NCBI RefSeq assembly: GCF_963259705.1
Contig: NC_081861.1
Location: 105,206,102-105,270,101, forward strand
Length of the DNA: 64,000 nucleotides
Direction of reading: 5' to 3'
Source: Myotis daubentonii
Taxonomy: Eukaryota; Chordata; Mammalia; Chiroptera; Vespertilionidae
In this document: one piece after another, positions 11,282 to 22,386 of the stretch
How the letters are laid out: the number at the start of each line of letters is the position of its first letter
Numbering within the stretch: position 1 is the stretch's first letter
Translations under genes and position numbers: made by a program
The notes under the pieces: generated by a model
What the model saw: the letters and a program-made list of their open reading frames with translations, nothing else
What the model was told of the DNA's origin: nothing
The model's database searches: none

Positions 11282-12005
11282 TCCTATATAGTAAAAGGGT
11301 AATATGCCTCCCAGCACCGGGATCAGCAGAGCCATAAGGCCTCTCAGCACCGGGATCAGCGTGAGAGGGGGCAGCGCCCAAACCCCCTGATTGCCCTGCG
11401 GCTCTGTGTGTGACAGGGGGTGGGGCCACAACCTCCCTATCCACCCTGCTCTGTTCGTGACAGGAGAAGGTGCCCCAACCCCCTGATCAGCCCTGCTCTG
11501 TGCCTGATAGGGGGGAGCTCCCTAACCCCCTGATCAGCCCTGTTCTGTGCGTGACAGTGGGAGCTCCCCAACCCCCTGATTGCCCTGCGGCTCTGTGTGT
11601 GACAGGGTATGGAGCCCCAACCCCCCTGATGGGCCCTGCTCTGTGAGTGACAGGGGGTGGCGCCACAACCTGCCCATCGACCCTGCCTTGAGTGTGACAG
11701 GGGACGGTGCCCCAACCCCCCAATCGGCCCTACCCTGAGCGTGACTGAGGGTGGCATCGCAACCTCCCGATCCGCCCTGCTCTGTGCATGACAGGGGCGG
11801 CGCCCCAAGTCCCCAATCATCCCTTCTCTGAGCCCGACCAGGGGCTGCACCTAGGGATTGGGCCTGCCCTCTGCCAACTGGGAGCAGGCCTAAGCCAGCA
11901 GGTCATTATCTCCTGAGGGGTCCCAGACTGCAAGAGGGCACAGGCCGGGCTGAGGGACCCCCCCGCCCCTCCGAGTGCACAAATTTTTGTGCACCGGGCC
12001 TCTAG
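11282..12005 (+). mobile_element. Non-autonomous Helitron, second of the pair, with minisatellite
   Basis: It starts TCCTATATAGTAAAAGGG at 11282 and ends with hairpin GTGCACAAATTTTTGTGCAC (11975-11994) and CTAG (12002-12005) before T. Most of the interior is a 48-bp minisatellite (11361-11838). The reverse-strand open frames at 11437-11850 come from that repeat. Confidence 0.9.
11361..11838 (+). repeat. Minisatellite, about ten units of about 48 bp
   Basis: The units follow the pattern GTGACAGGGGGxGGCGCCCC, then AACCCCCTGATCxGCCCTGC and TCTGTG. They vary by substitutions and small gaps. All lie within the Helitron body. This is a tandem repeat with no spacers, not a CRISPR. Confidence 0.85.
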
Positions 12006-14458
12006 TATTATATAAGGTGCCTTATCACATAGCAAATGAAAATATTGCCACTTATGTTTTGACATCACACACTCACTAATTTGAAAAATTTCAAGAACTC
12101 CAAAGAGTATCCCCAATTAATATAATGGCTGATTGGACACAAATTTGTAGCTGAATCAGTAATCTAGCAGGAATTAATGTAAAACTTCATTGCAGACAGG
12201 AGTCTCTTTGGATAAACCTTTGACAAGCATCTTATTCTTTTTTTCTAATATCATGTATATCTTATACACAAAATTGTCTTAAATCTGCTTGGTCTAAGAA
12301 AGAACGTATGACTAATTTATGTTTGTTGCCCTCAATTGCCATTACCACGGAGTGTGTGTAGGAGGGTGGGCAGGTGCTGCCATTTCAAATGTGGAAGTAA
12401 TGTAGAACTGAAGAAGTGTACTTGATAGCAAACCACATGGAGCCTGTGCCTCGAGCATAAAGACTGCTGTCAGCTCTTTAAAACATCAAATTGATACAAT
12501 TTTCAGAGATTCACAGTGCAGATGTGTGAGGCAGAATTTGGCCCACAGTGTTTGGAATAAACCTACTAATCCAACTTAATATCCAAAGGACTATTGCTAG
12601 ATCTAGGGGGTCAGAAATTTACACCCTGTTTCATCATTCTGAGCCCCAGATGGCCTTAAGTGGGCATAAGGCATAATGAGATCTGGGAAGGCATTATTGT
12701 ATGCTTAGCTCAAAATTCACAGCCCAATGTCACTTTTTTGCTTTTTAGACTAGAAAGGATGCTTTCCTTGAAGTGCTAATATTCACTTTTGATTGACTCT
12801 GCAGACTTCTTTTAAAGTTCACAGTATTTATTTTAGATATAAATAGGATTATTAATAGCCAAAAGTCTGCAACAAAGATACCTATTCATATGGCAATTCA
12901 CCCCAGCCACTGCAGTAAAAATAATGTCTACTTTTCTCTCAATTTAAATTTACAGCTTTTTAGAAAAGTACTTTAGTAATGGAAAAAATATGAGCTATAT
13001 CATAATGCATGTTGTCAATGCATCTATAAACTGACAGTTTTATACATGGCTCTTTCGAATCTAGAATGTTGTAAGAAAGGAATTTGAGAAAAGTTTGAAA
13101 TGTGTGCTTGTTTAATACCCCTTCCACCATCTCTAGCTGAGAATACAGGTGGCCAAGGCCAAGAGTTCCTGCCAATTTCTAAAGTTACACTTTTATCCAC
13201 TAAACAAGCATCCTGATCCGGGTTACCAAACAGGGCACTCAACAGGAGCCCCTGAGCATGCATATTAAATGTCACTTATGCCTCTGCCTGGGCCATCCAC
13301 TTTAAGGAAAGCTTGATCTCAGCCTGTTTCACCCTTTTCCTGTACTCCTTGGATTTGAGTAATGAACTTTCCCCAGAGATATTTCTCAGAAAGAATCTTC
13401 ATGTAGAAAAGTCGATGCATATGCTGCTATTTTAAAAACCACATGTTCAGCACATTTTTCTTTTGTGAAATGGAATATGGTTTAAGTTCTTTTCATTAAA
13501 AAAAGAGTTTGGCTGGAAAGACTTATGTCAAAGTGCAAAAGGTTTTATACACATGAAGGTTCTTTTTTCCTTCTTCTTCCTCTTATAACCGAAAAGGAGA
13601 AAAAAATAAAACTCTTTGCCATAACAGCAGTTGATTTTTTACATATGGATGAATTTATAAGGCAGCTTGTTATGAAAACACCATCCTTTTTATTTATTTT
13701 GGATTCAGCCGATTTGCTGTAAGATTCACATCAAGAATAGCAGCTCTTGCCTTTACTGTGAAACTTAATATGTATTCACAGTAAATTCAATGTCTGAATT
13801 TAATGAATCATATTAAAGACCAATTCTTAGAGTAAGTGCTATTGTATCAGCATGGTACCTAAGGAGTTTTACTTTAATAAATACCTCCTCTAAATCTATA
13901 TTCATATTTAATAAAAAGTGAACCTAAATATGGAAAAACCCTGACCTACACAATAAATAATACAGTTAAAATTTCATTGCTAAAAAAAAATTTAATTGCT
14001 TATTTCTAAATTATATTATTAAATAATAGACAATAACAACATAAAAATCCTTTTATCTGACATTGTTTTGTAATGTCTATGTTGCTCAATGTCAGTTAAA
14101 TGATAAAGCTTTTGGAGGTTGATATCTTAGGAGAAGAAGATAATTTTGAATATTTGAATATTTGCATTCAAGAAACCCAAAATTTCCCCTTCATCATTAT
14201 ACTTGTTGAATGTTTATTCTATAGTTACAAGTTTTAGGTACTCATATTTAAAACCACATCAAAATAGTTTGTCTACAGGCATGTGTTAAATAAAACCAAC
14301 CAGATTTCATTGAGTATTCATCTTATTCAAGGAATAATTGTGGAACCTGTGAGGGCTACAAAAGAATGAGTCATCATCCTCGTTCTCATGGAGTTTACTT
14401 TGCAATCTAGTTAAGAAGACAAGACAAACATACATAAGTTAAAAAACAGAAAGTGATA
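12006..14458. other. Unrecognised unique AT-rich DNA
   Basis: About 2.4 kb without transposon ends, SINE heads or long open frames on either strand. The 60-85 codon open stretches near 12960-13275 and 13525-13722 have no family resemblance I can see, no splice context and composition like their surroundings. It is probably ordinary intergenic or intronic DNA. Confidence 0.45.
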
Positions 14459-14466
14459 GTTTATGA

Positions 14467-14682
14467 CAGGGGTGGGCAAACTTTTTGACTCGAGGGCCAC
14501 AATGGGTTCTTAAACTGGACCGGAGGGCCGGAACAAAAGCATGGATGGAGTGTTTGTGTGAACTAATATAAATTCAAAGTAAACATCATTACATAAAAGG
14601 GTACGGTCTTTTTTTTTTTTTTAGTTTTATTCATTTTAAAAGGGCCGGATCCGGCCCGCGGGCCGTAGTTTGCCCACGGCTG
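14467..14682. mobile_element. Short non-autonomous hAT transposon, copy 1
   Basis: 216 bp with ends CAGGGGTGGGCAAACTTTTT and GTTTGCCCACGGCTG. The 8-bp target duplication GTTTATGA is perfect on both sides (14459-14466 and 14683-14690). The body includes GCATGGATGGAGTGTTTGTG and the symmetric GGCCGGATCCGGCCCGCGGG. No transposase. The same family is present reversed at 61514-61727. Confidence 0.95.
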
Positions 14683-14690
14683 GTTTATGA

Positions 14691-15007
14691 GATATCCTTG
14701 TACAAGTATCTAAGTGTTATGAATTAGAATAGCAGTATTGTTCTTTACTAGTTATTAATTTTTAAAATGTTTATGTTTATTGAGTACTTATCTTCCAGAC
14801 TTTGTGCCAAGAACCGACCTTAGGAAAACTTAATCCATGCTTTGCATCCTTCATGAGCTACTAGTAAAGAGTCAATAAGATGATATGCTTAGTTAGTTAC
14901 ATAAATACATTAAGATGTAACAAATGAGTGACAAATCATTGAATGATCAGATTTAGATCAGGTTTACAATTTATTATCCAAAACTGATTTATAAGTGAAA
15001 GTTTAAT
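14691..15007. other. Unrecognised AT-rich DNA
   Basis: No feature that I can support. Confidence 0.4.
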
Positions 15008-15030
15008 GTGCTGGCTTCAGTAGCACATAC
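15008..15030 (+). pseudogene. 5' fragment resembling U6 snRNA
   Basis: GTGCTGGCTTCAGTAGCACA followed by TAC resembles the first 23 or so bases of mammalian U6 snRNA (known start GTGCTCGCTTCGGCAGCACA) with three or four differences. The rest of U6 is absent, and I see no upstream Pol III elements typical of a U6 gene. It would be a truncated retropseudogene or a chance match. Confidence 0.4.
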
Positions 15031-15124
15031 CAGTGAAAGTTGTACTTCACAAACTTTTTGGAAGAGATTTTTGCCATTTACATATTATTATATTGATATT
15101 TTATTTGTTATTGTCTTTGATTGC

Positions 15125-15362
15125 TATCTTAGTTCAAGATGTTTTAAAAAAAACATACCATAAACTGGTAGTTTAAAAAAAAAACATTTTTTTTCTCCCA
15201 GTTTTGGATGCTGGGATGTCCAAGATCAAAACACCAGCAAATCTGGTGTTTGGTAAGGACTTCTTCCTGTCTTGTACACAACTGTGTTCTTGCTGTATCC
15301 TCACTTGGCAGAAAGAGAAAGAGAGAGAGAATTAATAAGGGAGGGGCAGAGGAAGAAAGAAG

Positions 15363-15417
<55 letters not shown>

Positions 15418-15545
15418 TCTGTTCTTATAAGGGTACTAATCATGAGGGCTTCACCCTCCTGACCCAATTAGTCTCCAAAGGCCCCCTTAGGCAAATACTA
15501 TCACATTGAGGATTAGAGTTTCAACATATTAGCTTGAGAGAGACA
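15125..15545 (+). repeat. Old interspersed repeat, copy 1, with (GA)n run
   Basis: Text such as ATGTCCAAGATCAAAACACC, then ATAAGGGTACTAATCATGAG, then GAGTTTCAACATAT recurs in a diverged form at 16000-16355 in the same orientation, so this is a dispersed repeat. I recognise the pattern as a common old mammalian repeat but cannot name its family. A GA microsatellite (15368-15414) sits inside it. Confidence 0.55.
15368..15414. repeat. (GA)n microsatellite
   Basis: About 23 GA units, nearly pure. Confidence 0.9.
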
Positions 15546-15794
15546 CAGCCATGTAGTCCTTAAGAAATGCTTAATTAACCAATTTAAATTAAGGAGCCAA
15601 TTTCAATATTTATGTTAAATTCATGTGTATTCAGTTGTGGTAAACTAAAAAAATTAAGTGAGAGCTGAATAGCTTTGATTATTATTACTTTTGAAGGGAA
15701 GAAGAATCAGAATAAAACTTCTTTGGGAGTTACAACATAAAACACTAGGTAGCTTCAATAGATATAAATATGCAAGTAATTAAAAATTATTATT

Positions 15795-15960
15795 TTTTAA
15801 AAAAAATTTTATTGATTTTTGAGAAAGAGGAAGGGAGGGGGAGGGAGAGAGAAACATCAATGTTAGATAGAGAAACATTGATTGGTTGCCCCCTCCCCAA
15901 TGTGCTCTGACTAGAAATCAAACAGGCAACCTGAGCATATGCTTGGGATTGAAACTGTTT
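15795..15960 (-). mobile_element. Ves SINE, truncated, reversed
   Basis: Reversed A-tail (TTTTATTGATTTTTGAGAAA), then the GAAACATCAATGTTAGATAG body and part of the tRNA-like head. The head end is incomplete. Confidence 0.8.
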
Positions 15961-15999
15961 TTGTATGGGAAGAAAGTTCAGTCATTTCTGGAATATATG

Positions 16000-16355
16000 G
16001 TAGGCTTAGTCAGCTTAGGCTGATATAATAAATTACTATATACTTGGAAACAAAAAAAATTATTTATCACACTTCTGGAGATTGGGGTTCCAAAAACAAG
16101 GTTCTATCAGTTTCAGTTTTTGGTAAGAGCCCACTTCCTGTCTTGTAGATGACCGTCATCTTCTCCTTGTGTCCTCAAATCTCAGAGAAAGCATAAGCTA
16201 GCTCTCTTGCTCTTCTTATGGACATGAATCCCATCATGTGGGCTTCACCTTTATGTCTTAATTGCCTATCAAAAGTTCCAGGTTCAAAGCACAGTAAGAT
16301 TTCAACATATGAATTTGGTGGGGACACAAATATTTAGTCCACATCCTGTAATATC
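16000..16355 (+). repeat. Old interspersed repeat, copy 2
   Basis: A diverged second copy of the repeat at 15125-15545, sharing ACTTCTGGAGATTGGGGTTC, AAGATTTCAACATATGAATT and GGGGACACAAATATTTAGTC. Confidence 0.55.
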
Positions 16356-17239
16356 TGTCACCCAGTTTATTCCCAAGATTGACTGAACGGATCTAGCTGC
16401 TAAGTTGGGTGTCCCTTCCTCCTGGTTATATCAACAATGTACCTTGGTAACTTAAGATTACTTGTGTATAAAGTCAAATATAGTATAATATTTTCCAGAC
16501 TTCCTGACCTCTTTCTTGTTGCCCTTTGAATCCTCTCTCTCCACCCTCTGTGTGGAAGAGTTTTCAGAAACTATTGATATTTATATAGCAGTAGTTAAAA
16601 ATCACCTTATTTTTGTCTGTAGTGGGTCCCAAACAGATAAGTACAACAGACAAATCATGCCAACCTAGATTAAAAAAAATAGGACAGGTTGTCAAAGGGA
16701 ATAAAATAAAGATTTTATTTTTATCATTTAAGATCACACTGGGATCCCAAGGCACTTTTTGACAGCTTTTCTTGCATTCTTGAAAGTGACATGGTGTGAC
16801 ATAGAAAAAAAAAAACTTATAAAAAATGGTACAGAGATCCAACAGCCTTCCATAAAAGAAAGTACATCTACAATTTGGAAATAGACTCTGAACCCTTCAT
16901 ATGACTACTCAAGACACACTAATTATGTGCATCAAGTCTGATGTTTGTTTTTCTAAACCATCAACCTTTGCTGTCATATAATGTTTGAGGTCCAGGGAGT
17001 TTGATTACTAAAACATCAACAGGCCACTAATTGGTAAGTTCCTGTACATTTAGACTGACTATTCTTTTGAATTTTGGAGGGGAGATAGAATGGATAAATA
17101 TATTACCTACCTATTTAAGATTCTTATAAAATCCATGGACTTTCTCCAGAAGAATGTAAATAAACACATATGCATAAAATTTAGGATACCATTGAGGAAG
17201 TTCATGAAACCATAAAAAGTCCTTACAGAACTTAGGTTT
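16356..17239. other. Unrecognised unique DNA
   Basis: No feature that I can support. The 92-codon reverse-strand open stretch at 16564-16842 has no recognisable domain. Confidence 0.4.
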
Positions 17240-17453
17240 CTAAAAATATATTTTTATTGATTTTACAGAGTAAAGGAAAGGGAGAGAGATAGAAACATCA
17301 ATGATGAGAGAGAAATCATTGATCAGCTGTCTCCTGCACACCTCCCACTGGGGACCAAGCCTGTAGCCCGGGCATGTGCCCCAACTGAGAATGGAGCCAG
17401 GTCCTCCTTGTTCATAGATCGACACCCAACCACCGAGTCACACTGACTGGGCC
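17240..17453 (-). mobile_element. Ves SINE, reversed
   Basis: A complete reversed copy: TATTTTTATTGATTTTACAG tail, GAAACATCAATGATGAGAGA body, CTCCTGCACACCTCCCACTG, and a degenerate tRNA-like head ending CACACTGACTGGGCC. Confidence 0.85.
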
Positions 17454-18249
17454 TGAACTCAGATTTTAATAATAACTTATTCTTTTAATAATTTCTTCTA
17501 CAAGAATTGAAATCAACAGATTGATGAATCAGTAAGAATAAGTAAGCATGATTTTACAAGAACATTTATTATAGTGGACAAAACAAATCCTTCTCAGTAG
17601 AAGCCAAAATACCTCCCTTTGTATAGATTAAGGTTTGCCTAATGTCATTGTGTAGTTTTTAGGCTTTTATTGCTATTCTTAAGTTCACTATCTTAAATTA
17701 TGAAATTGAAATTTTAACACAAAGCTAACTTGTACTCATGTGACACATATTATCCAAACTTCATGAAATGTCAATTTTTATAATCTGCTTTTTTTCAAAA
17801 TCATTTATTTAATTCTTCTCATGATAAGTCTGAAATTGGATAAATAGTCTCTTACTAAGGCCCATAATATAGAAAGCATTACAAAAGAATTTCTAGCAAT
17901 GTCTTATCTAGTTAGTTCCAAAGATAAAAAATATGTTTTCTATTTGATTTATACATCACATTGCAACTTGTGTTACATCAGTCTGCAAGCAGAAATAGTC
18001 TAAAATAAGAATGCCTGTTCCCGCTGAATGAGTTGGAAAGACTGAAAGTGGTGATTGTGGGAAGGAAGAAACAATGGAGGCAAAGTGTAAAAATAAATAA
18101 TATAATTAACAAAACATTTTTAAAAATGTGCAAGGAAGGCATAGGGATTCTACTGACTTCATCTTGGCATCTATGTAGTCTTCTGGACATTTTTTTAAAA
18201 CCATCTTAAGACATATACTTAACCATATTTGATCAATATAACAGCTTAA
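17454..18249. other. Unrecognised unique DNA
   Basis: No repeat end or gene that I can recognise between the two SINEs. Confidence 0.4.
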
Positions 18250-18466
18250 GGCCTGGCCAGTGTTGCTCAGTTGGTTGAGCATATTCCCATACACCCAGAA
18301 GAGTATGGTTCGATTCCCTGTCAGGGCACTTGCCCAGGTTTCAGGCTCAATCCCCAGTAGGGGGCATGTGCAGGAGGCAGCTGATTGATGGTTCTTGCTT
18401 AGCGATGTTTCTCTCTCCCTCTCCCTCACTCTCTCTAAAATCAGTTTTAAAAAAATATTTAAAATG
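18250..18466 (+). mobile_element. Ves SINE
   Basis: The head is GCCTGGCCAGTGTTGCTCAG, the box B-like part GGTTCGATTCCCTGTCAGGG, and the body TGCAGGAGGCAGCTGATTGA, with a short A-rich tail. A T-rich run (18531-18562) lies downstream. Confidence 0.85.
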
Positions 18467-18929
18467 TATATATATTGGCTTAAATATTTTCTTCTCAAAT
18501 GTATCTATATAATGTAATTAAGAATGGCATGTTTTTTTTGTGTTTTTTTTTGTTTGTTTTTTTCACCAGGTTGATTTGAACAAACATGACCGTTAGAAGA
18601 CTTAGGTACCTTTAGCTTCTAGTGATCCCCATATTTATTTGTCTTGGTCTTGAAAAACATTGTTAGATTCTACAGAATTTAGAACAGACCCTATGATTCA
18701 ACTGTAGAATTCTTTTTAAGTCACTCTTAAAATTCTACTTGACATTTCCCAAATATTATATGCTAAATCCCCATTTAAATATCTATTTACTAATAGTGCC
18801 TGCCAACATTACCAATGTGCTATTTCATATGTCCCTTTGAAGTATCAAACCAGACTCCCTTCTAAGTGTAATGCTATCATTCCAGCACTCTGGAATCTAA
18901 GTCAAAAATATTTTTCTGCTTTCAAAAAT
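18467..18929. other. Unrecognised unique DNA
   Basis: Contains a T/G-rich run near 18531-18562. Nothing else stands out. Confidence 0.4.
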
Positions 18930-19307
18930 GCATTTTTATTTCCATTATTTCTCTTGCACTAGTAGATGTATCAGTGAAAATTATCCTATGTGAGATGTCT
19001 GAGATTTTTCTGTTAATAATTTCTTCTAGGATTTTTATGAGTTCACAACTTACATTTAAGTCTTTTATCCATTTTGAGTTTATTCTTGCATGCCATATAA
19101 CTTGCTGGTCCAGTTTCATTGTTTTGCATGTACTTGTCCAATTTTCCAAACACCATTTATTGAAGAGACTGCCTTGACTCTTGCCTCCTTTATCAAGTAT
19201 GAATTGATCTTAATGGCTTTGGTCAATTTCTGGGTTCTCTGTACTATTCCATTGAACTATATGTCTGTCCTTGTGCCAATACCAGCCTGTATTGATTACA
19301 ATGGCTA

Positions 19308-19718
19308 TCCTATCTAATAATAGACAAACATGGCAATTGACCATACCTTCGCTATGCCTCCCATTGGCTAATCAGCGTGATATGCAAATTAACTGCCAAC
19401 AAAGATGGCGGCTAATTTGCATATGTAGGCCCAAGCGAGCCCCAGGCAGGAGCAGCGAGCGAAGGCCAGCGTGGTGAGAGAAGAGCAAAGCCTGCTGCGC
19501 CGGCCCCGCCCCCAGAGCCCGAGCAGTGAGCGAAGAGCAAAGCCCGCTGCGCCGGCCCCTCCCGGTGAAGAGCGAAGGCCTAGGTTCTGGGCGCCAGAGG
19601 AAAACTGGTGCCAGAAGCCAGGGGAAGGGACCCCCGAGGTGTCCCAGACTGCGAGAGGGCACAGGCCAGGCTGAGGGACCCACCCGAGTGCACAAATTTT
19701 TGTGCACCAGGCCTCTAG
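19308..19718 (+). mobile_element. Non-autonomous Helitron, first of an abutting pair
   Basis: It starts TCCTATCTAATAATAGAC after A (19307) and carries ATTGGCTAATCAGCGTGATA and CAAAGATGGCGG near the 5' end. It ends with the hairpin GTGCACAAATTTTTGTGCAC and CTAG (19715-19718). The next base begins another Helitron. Confidence 0.9.
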
Positions 19719-19868
19719 TCTATAATACTAAAAGCATAATATGCTAATTAGACCAGAAGTCCTTTTGGATGACCTTCCAGATGAAGCCAGGGCTGCGAGG
19801 GCCCAGGCAAGCCTCCACTACTGCAAGGGCTGAGCCCCTTGAAAGAATTTCATGCATCGGGCCTCTAG
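19719..19868 (+). mobile_element. 150-bp Helitron abutting the previous one
   Basis: It starts TCTATAATACTAAAAGCATA with ATATGCTAATTAGACC downstream, a different 5' subtype from its neighbour. It ends with the remnant hairpin GAATTTCATGCATCGGGCCT and CTAG (19865-19868), followed by T. At 150 bp it is among the shortest Helitrons in the window that keep both ends. Confidence 0.85.
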
Positions 19869-20262
19869 TATAGTATAACTTGATATCTGGTATTGTGATC
19901 CCTCCAACTTCATCCTTCTTTCTTAAGACTGCTGTGGCTATTTGGGATATATTTTCCTTCCATATAAATTTTTGGATTATTAGTTCTATATATGTGAAAT
20001 ACGTTGTTGGTATTTTAATAGGGATGACATTGAATCTAAAGATTGCTTTGGGTAGTATGGACATTTTAATGATGTAAATTTTCCAATCTCTGAACACAGT
20101 GTATGCTTCCACTTGTTTGTATCTGCCTCTATTTCTTTTTTCAATGTCCTACAGTTTTCTGAGTATAGGTCTTTTACTTCTTTCATTAAGTTTATTTGTA
20201 GGGATCTTAATATTTTTGTTGCAATGGTAAATAGATTTCTTTTTTTAGTTTCTCTTTTTGAT

Positions 20263-22386
20263 ATTTATTTTTAAAATTTTAAAATATTTATTCTTATAGT
20301 ATTACATGTCTCCTGTTTTCCCCATTGACCTCTCCCCAACCACCCCCTCCCTCCAGAACATTTCCTCACCCCCTAGTGTCTGTGTCCATTGGTTATTCTT
20401 ATATGCATGCATACAAGTACTTTGGTTGATCTCTTAACTCCTCCCCTCCCCCCTGCCTTCCCTCTGAAGTTTGATGGTCTGTTCTATGATTCTCTGTCTC
20501 TGGGTCTATTTTTCTTCATCAGTTTATGTTGTTCATTATATTCCACAAATAAGTGAAATCATGTGGTATTTATCTTTTTCTGACTGGCTTATTTCGCTTA
20601 GCATAATGCGTTCTATGTCCATCCATGCTGTTGTGAATGATAAGAGTTCTTTCTTTTTTACAATAGCATAGTATTCTATTTTGTAGATGTATCTTTATTT
20701 TTTTAACCCATTCATCTGCTCATGGGCACTAGGCGGTTTCCAAATCTTAGCTATTGTAAATTGTGCTACTATGGGCATAGGGGTGCATATATCCTTTCTG
20801 ATTGGTGTTTCTGATTTTGGGGGATATATTCCTAGAAGTGGGATTACTGGGACAAATGGGAATTCCATTTTTAATTTTTTGAGGAAACTCCATATTGTTC
20901 TCCACAGTGGCTGCACCAGTTTGCATTCCCACAGGCAATGCATATGGATTCCTTTTTCTCCACATCCTGGCCAGCACCTGCCTTTTGTCGATTTGTTGAT
21001 GATAGCCATTCTAAAAGATGTGAGATAGTATCTCATTGTCATTTTGATTTGCATCTCTCAGATGAGTAGTGACATTGAGCATGTTTTCATATGTCTCCTG
21101 ACCTTCTCTATGTACACTTTCGAAAAGTGTCTAAATCCTTTGCCCATTTTTGATTGGATTGTTTATCTTCCTTTTGCTAAGATGTATGAGTTCCCAGGTA
21201 TTTAGGAGATTAGGCCATTATCAGATATCACATTGATAAATATGTTCCCTCATGCAGTGGGCTCTCCTGTTTTATTGATGGTTTCTTTTGCCATGCAGAA
21301 GACTTTTATTCTAATGTAGTCCTATTAGTTTATTCTTTCTTTAGTTTCCATTGCCCTAGGAGCTTTATTGATAAAGATATTGCTATGACGTATGTCTGAT
21401 ATTTTGCTGCCTATAGATTCTAAGATTTTTATGGTTTCCTACCTTACATTTAAGTTCTATATCCATTTTGAGTTTATTTTTGTGTTTGGTGTAAGTTGGT
21501 GGTCTACTTTCATTTTTTTGGATGTACTTGTCCAACTTTGCAACACCATTTATTAAGGAGACTGTCTTGACTCCATTGTATGCTCTTGCCTCCTTTGTCA
21601 AATATTAATTGACCATAATGTCCTGGGTTGATTTCTGGGTTCTCTGTTCTATTCCATTGGTCTATATGTTTGTTCTTATGCAAATACCAGGCATTTTGAG
21701 AACAGTGACTTTGTAGTATAGCTTGATATCTGGTATCATGATCTCTCCAACTTTGTTCTCTTTCTCCAGATTGCTGGGGCTATTCAGGGTCTTTTTTTTA
21801 TTGCATATAAATTTTTGGAGAGTTCCTTCTAGGTCTGTGATGTATGCCCTTGGTATTTTAATGGGGATTGCATTGAATCTATAGATTGCTTTGGGTAGTA
21901 TGGACATTTTAATGATTTTGATTTTACCAATCCATGAACATGGTATATTCTTCCATTTGTTATGTCTTCCTCTATCTCTTTTTTCAGTGTCCTGTAGTTT
22001 TTCGAGTACAGGTCTTTTACCTCTTTAGTTAAGTTTATTCCTAGGTATCTTACATTTTTTTGGTGCGATGTTAAATGAGATTGTTTTTCACTTTCTGTAA
22101 GTTCATTATTAGTGTATAAAAAAGCCATATATTTCTGGGTGTTACTTTTATATCCTGCTACATTGCCAAATTCTTTTATTAAATCTAGACGTTTTTGGAT
22201 TGGGCTTTAGGGTTTTATATGAACAATATCATGCCATCTATGAATAATGACAGTTTTACTTCTTTTTTTCCAACTTGGATGCCTTTTATTTTTTCTTGTT
22301 GTCTTATTGCTATGGCTAGCAATTTTAGTACTATGTTAAATAGGAGTGGTGAGAATGGGCATCCCTGTCTTTTTCCTATTCTTAGG
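20263..22386 (-). mobile_element. L1 (3' UTR and ORF2), reversed, interrupted by provirus
   Basis: It begins at the 3' end (A-rich tail reversed near 20262-20300, 3' UTR to about 20520). It continues through the ORF2 C-terminus (open pieces at 20695-21054 and 21662-21907) into the RT. The catalytic box reads FIDG-like near 22215-22245 instead of FADD, so the enzyme is dead. The copy is cut at 22386 by the ERV-A provirus and resumes at 37720. Confidence 0.85.
20695..21054 (-). pseudogene. L1 ORF2 C-terminal piece (119 codons)
   Basis: Open piece with [20 protein letters not shown], then [20 protein letters not shown], covering the cysteine/histidine-rich C-terminal region of ORF2. It is flanked by stops and belongs to the 20263-22386 element. 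Confidence 0.8.

Larger units (their letters stand above)
18930..20262 (-). mobile_element. L1 ORF2 C-terminal part, reversed, split by two Helitrons
   Basis: Read on the minus strand this is L1 ORF2. An open piece at 18922-19149 (KMKLDQQVIWHARINSKWIK and on) and another at 19744-20112 ([20 protein letters not shown]) are typical. The two Helitrons at 19308-19868 lie between TGGCTA and TATAGTATAACTTG of the L1. A second L1 3' end replaces it at about 20262. All frames are broken. Confidence 0.8.

Noticed and set aside
11361..11838. Regular repeats that could suggest a CRISPR array
   Set aside because: Repeats are directly adjacent without unique spacers and the DNA is mammalian.
11437..11850. 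137-codon reverse-strand frame with repeated peptide units
   Set aside because: It is the translation of the 48-bp minisatellite in a Helitron; unit length divisible by three keeps the frame open.
15125..15545. Possible named MER or L1 3'-end family
   Set aside because: The text looks familiar, but I could not assign a family reliably from memory, so I describe it only as a two-copy old repeat.
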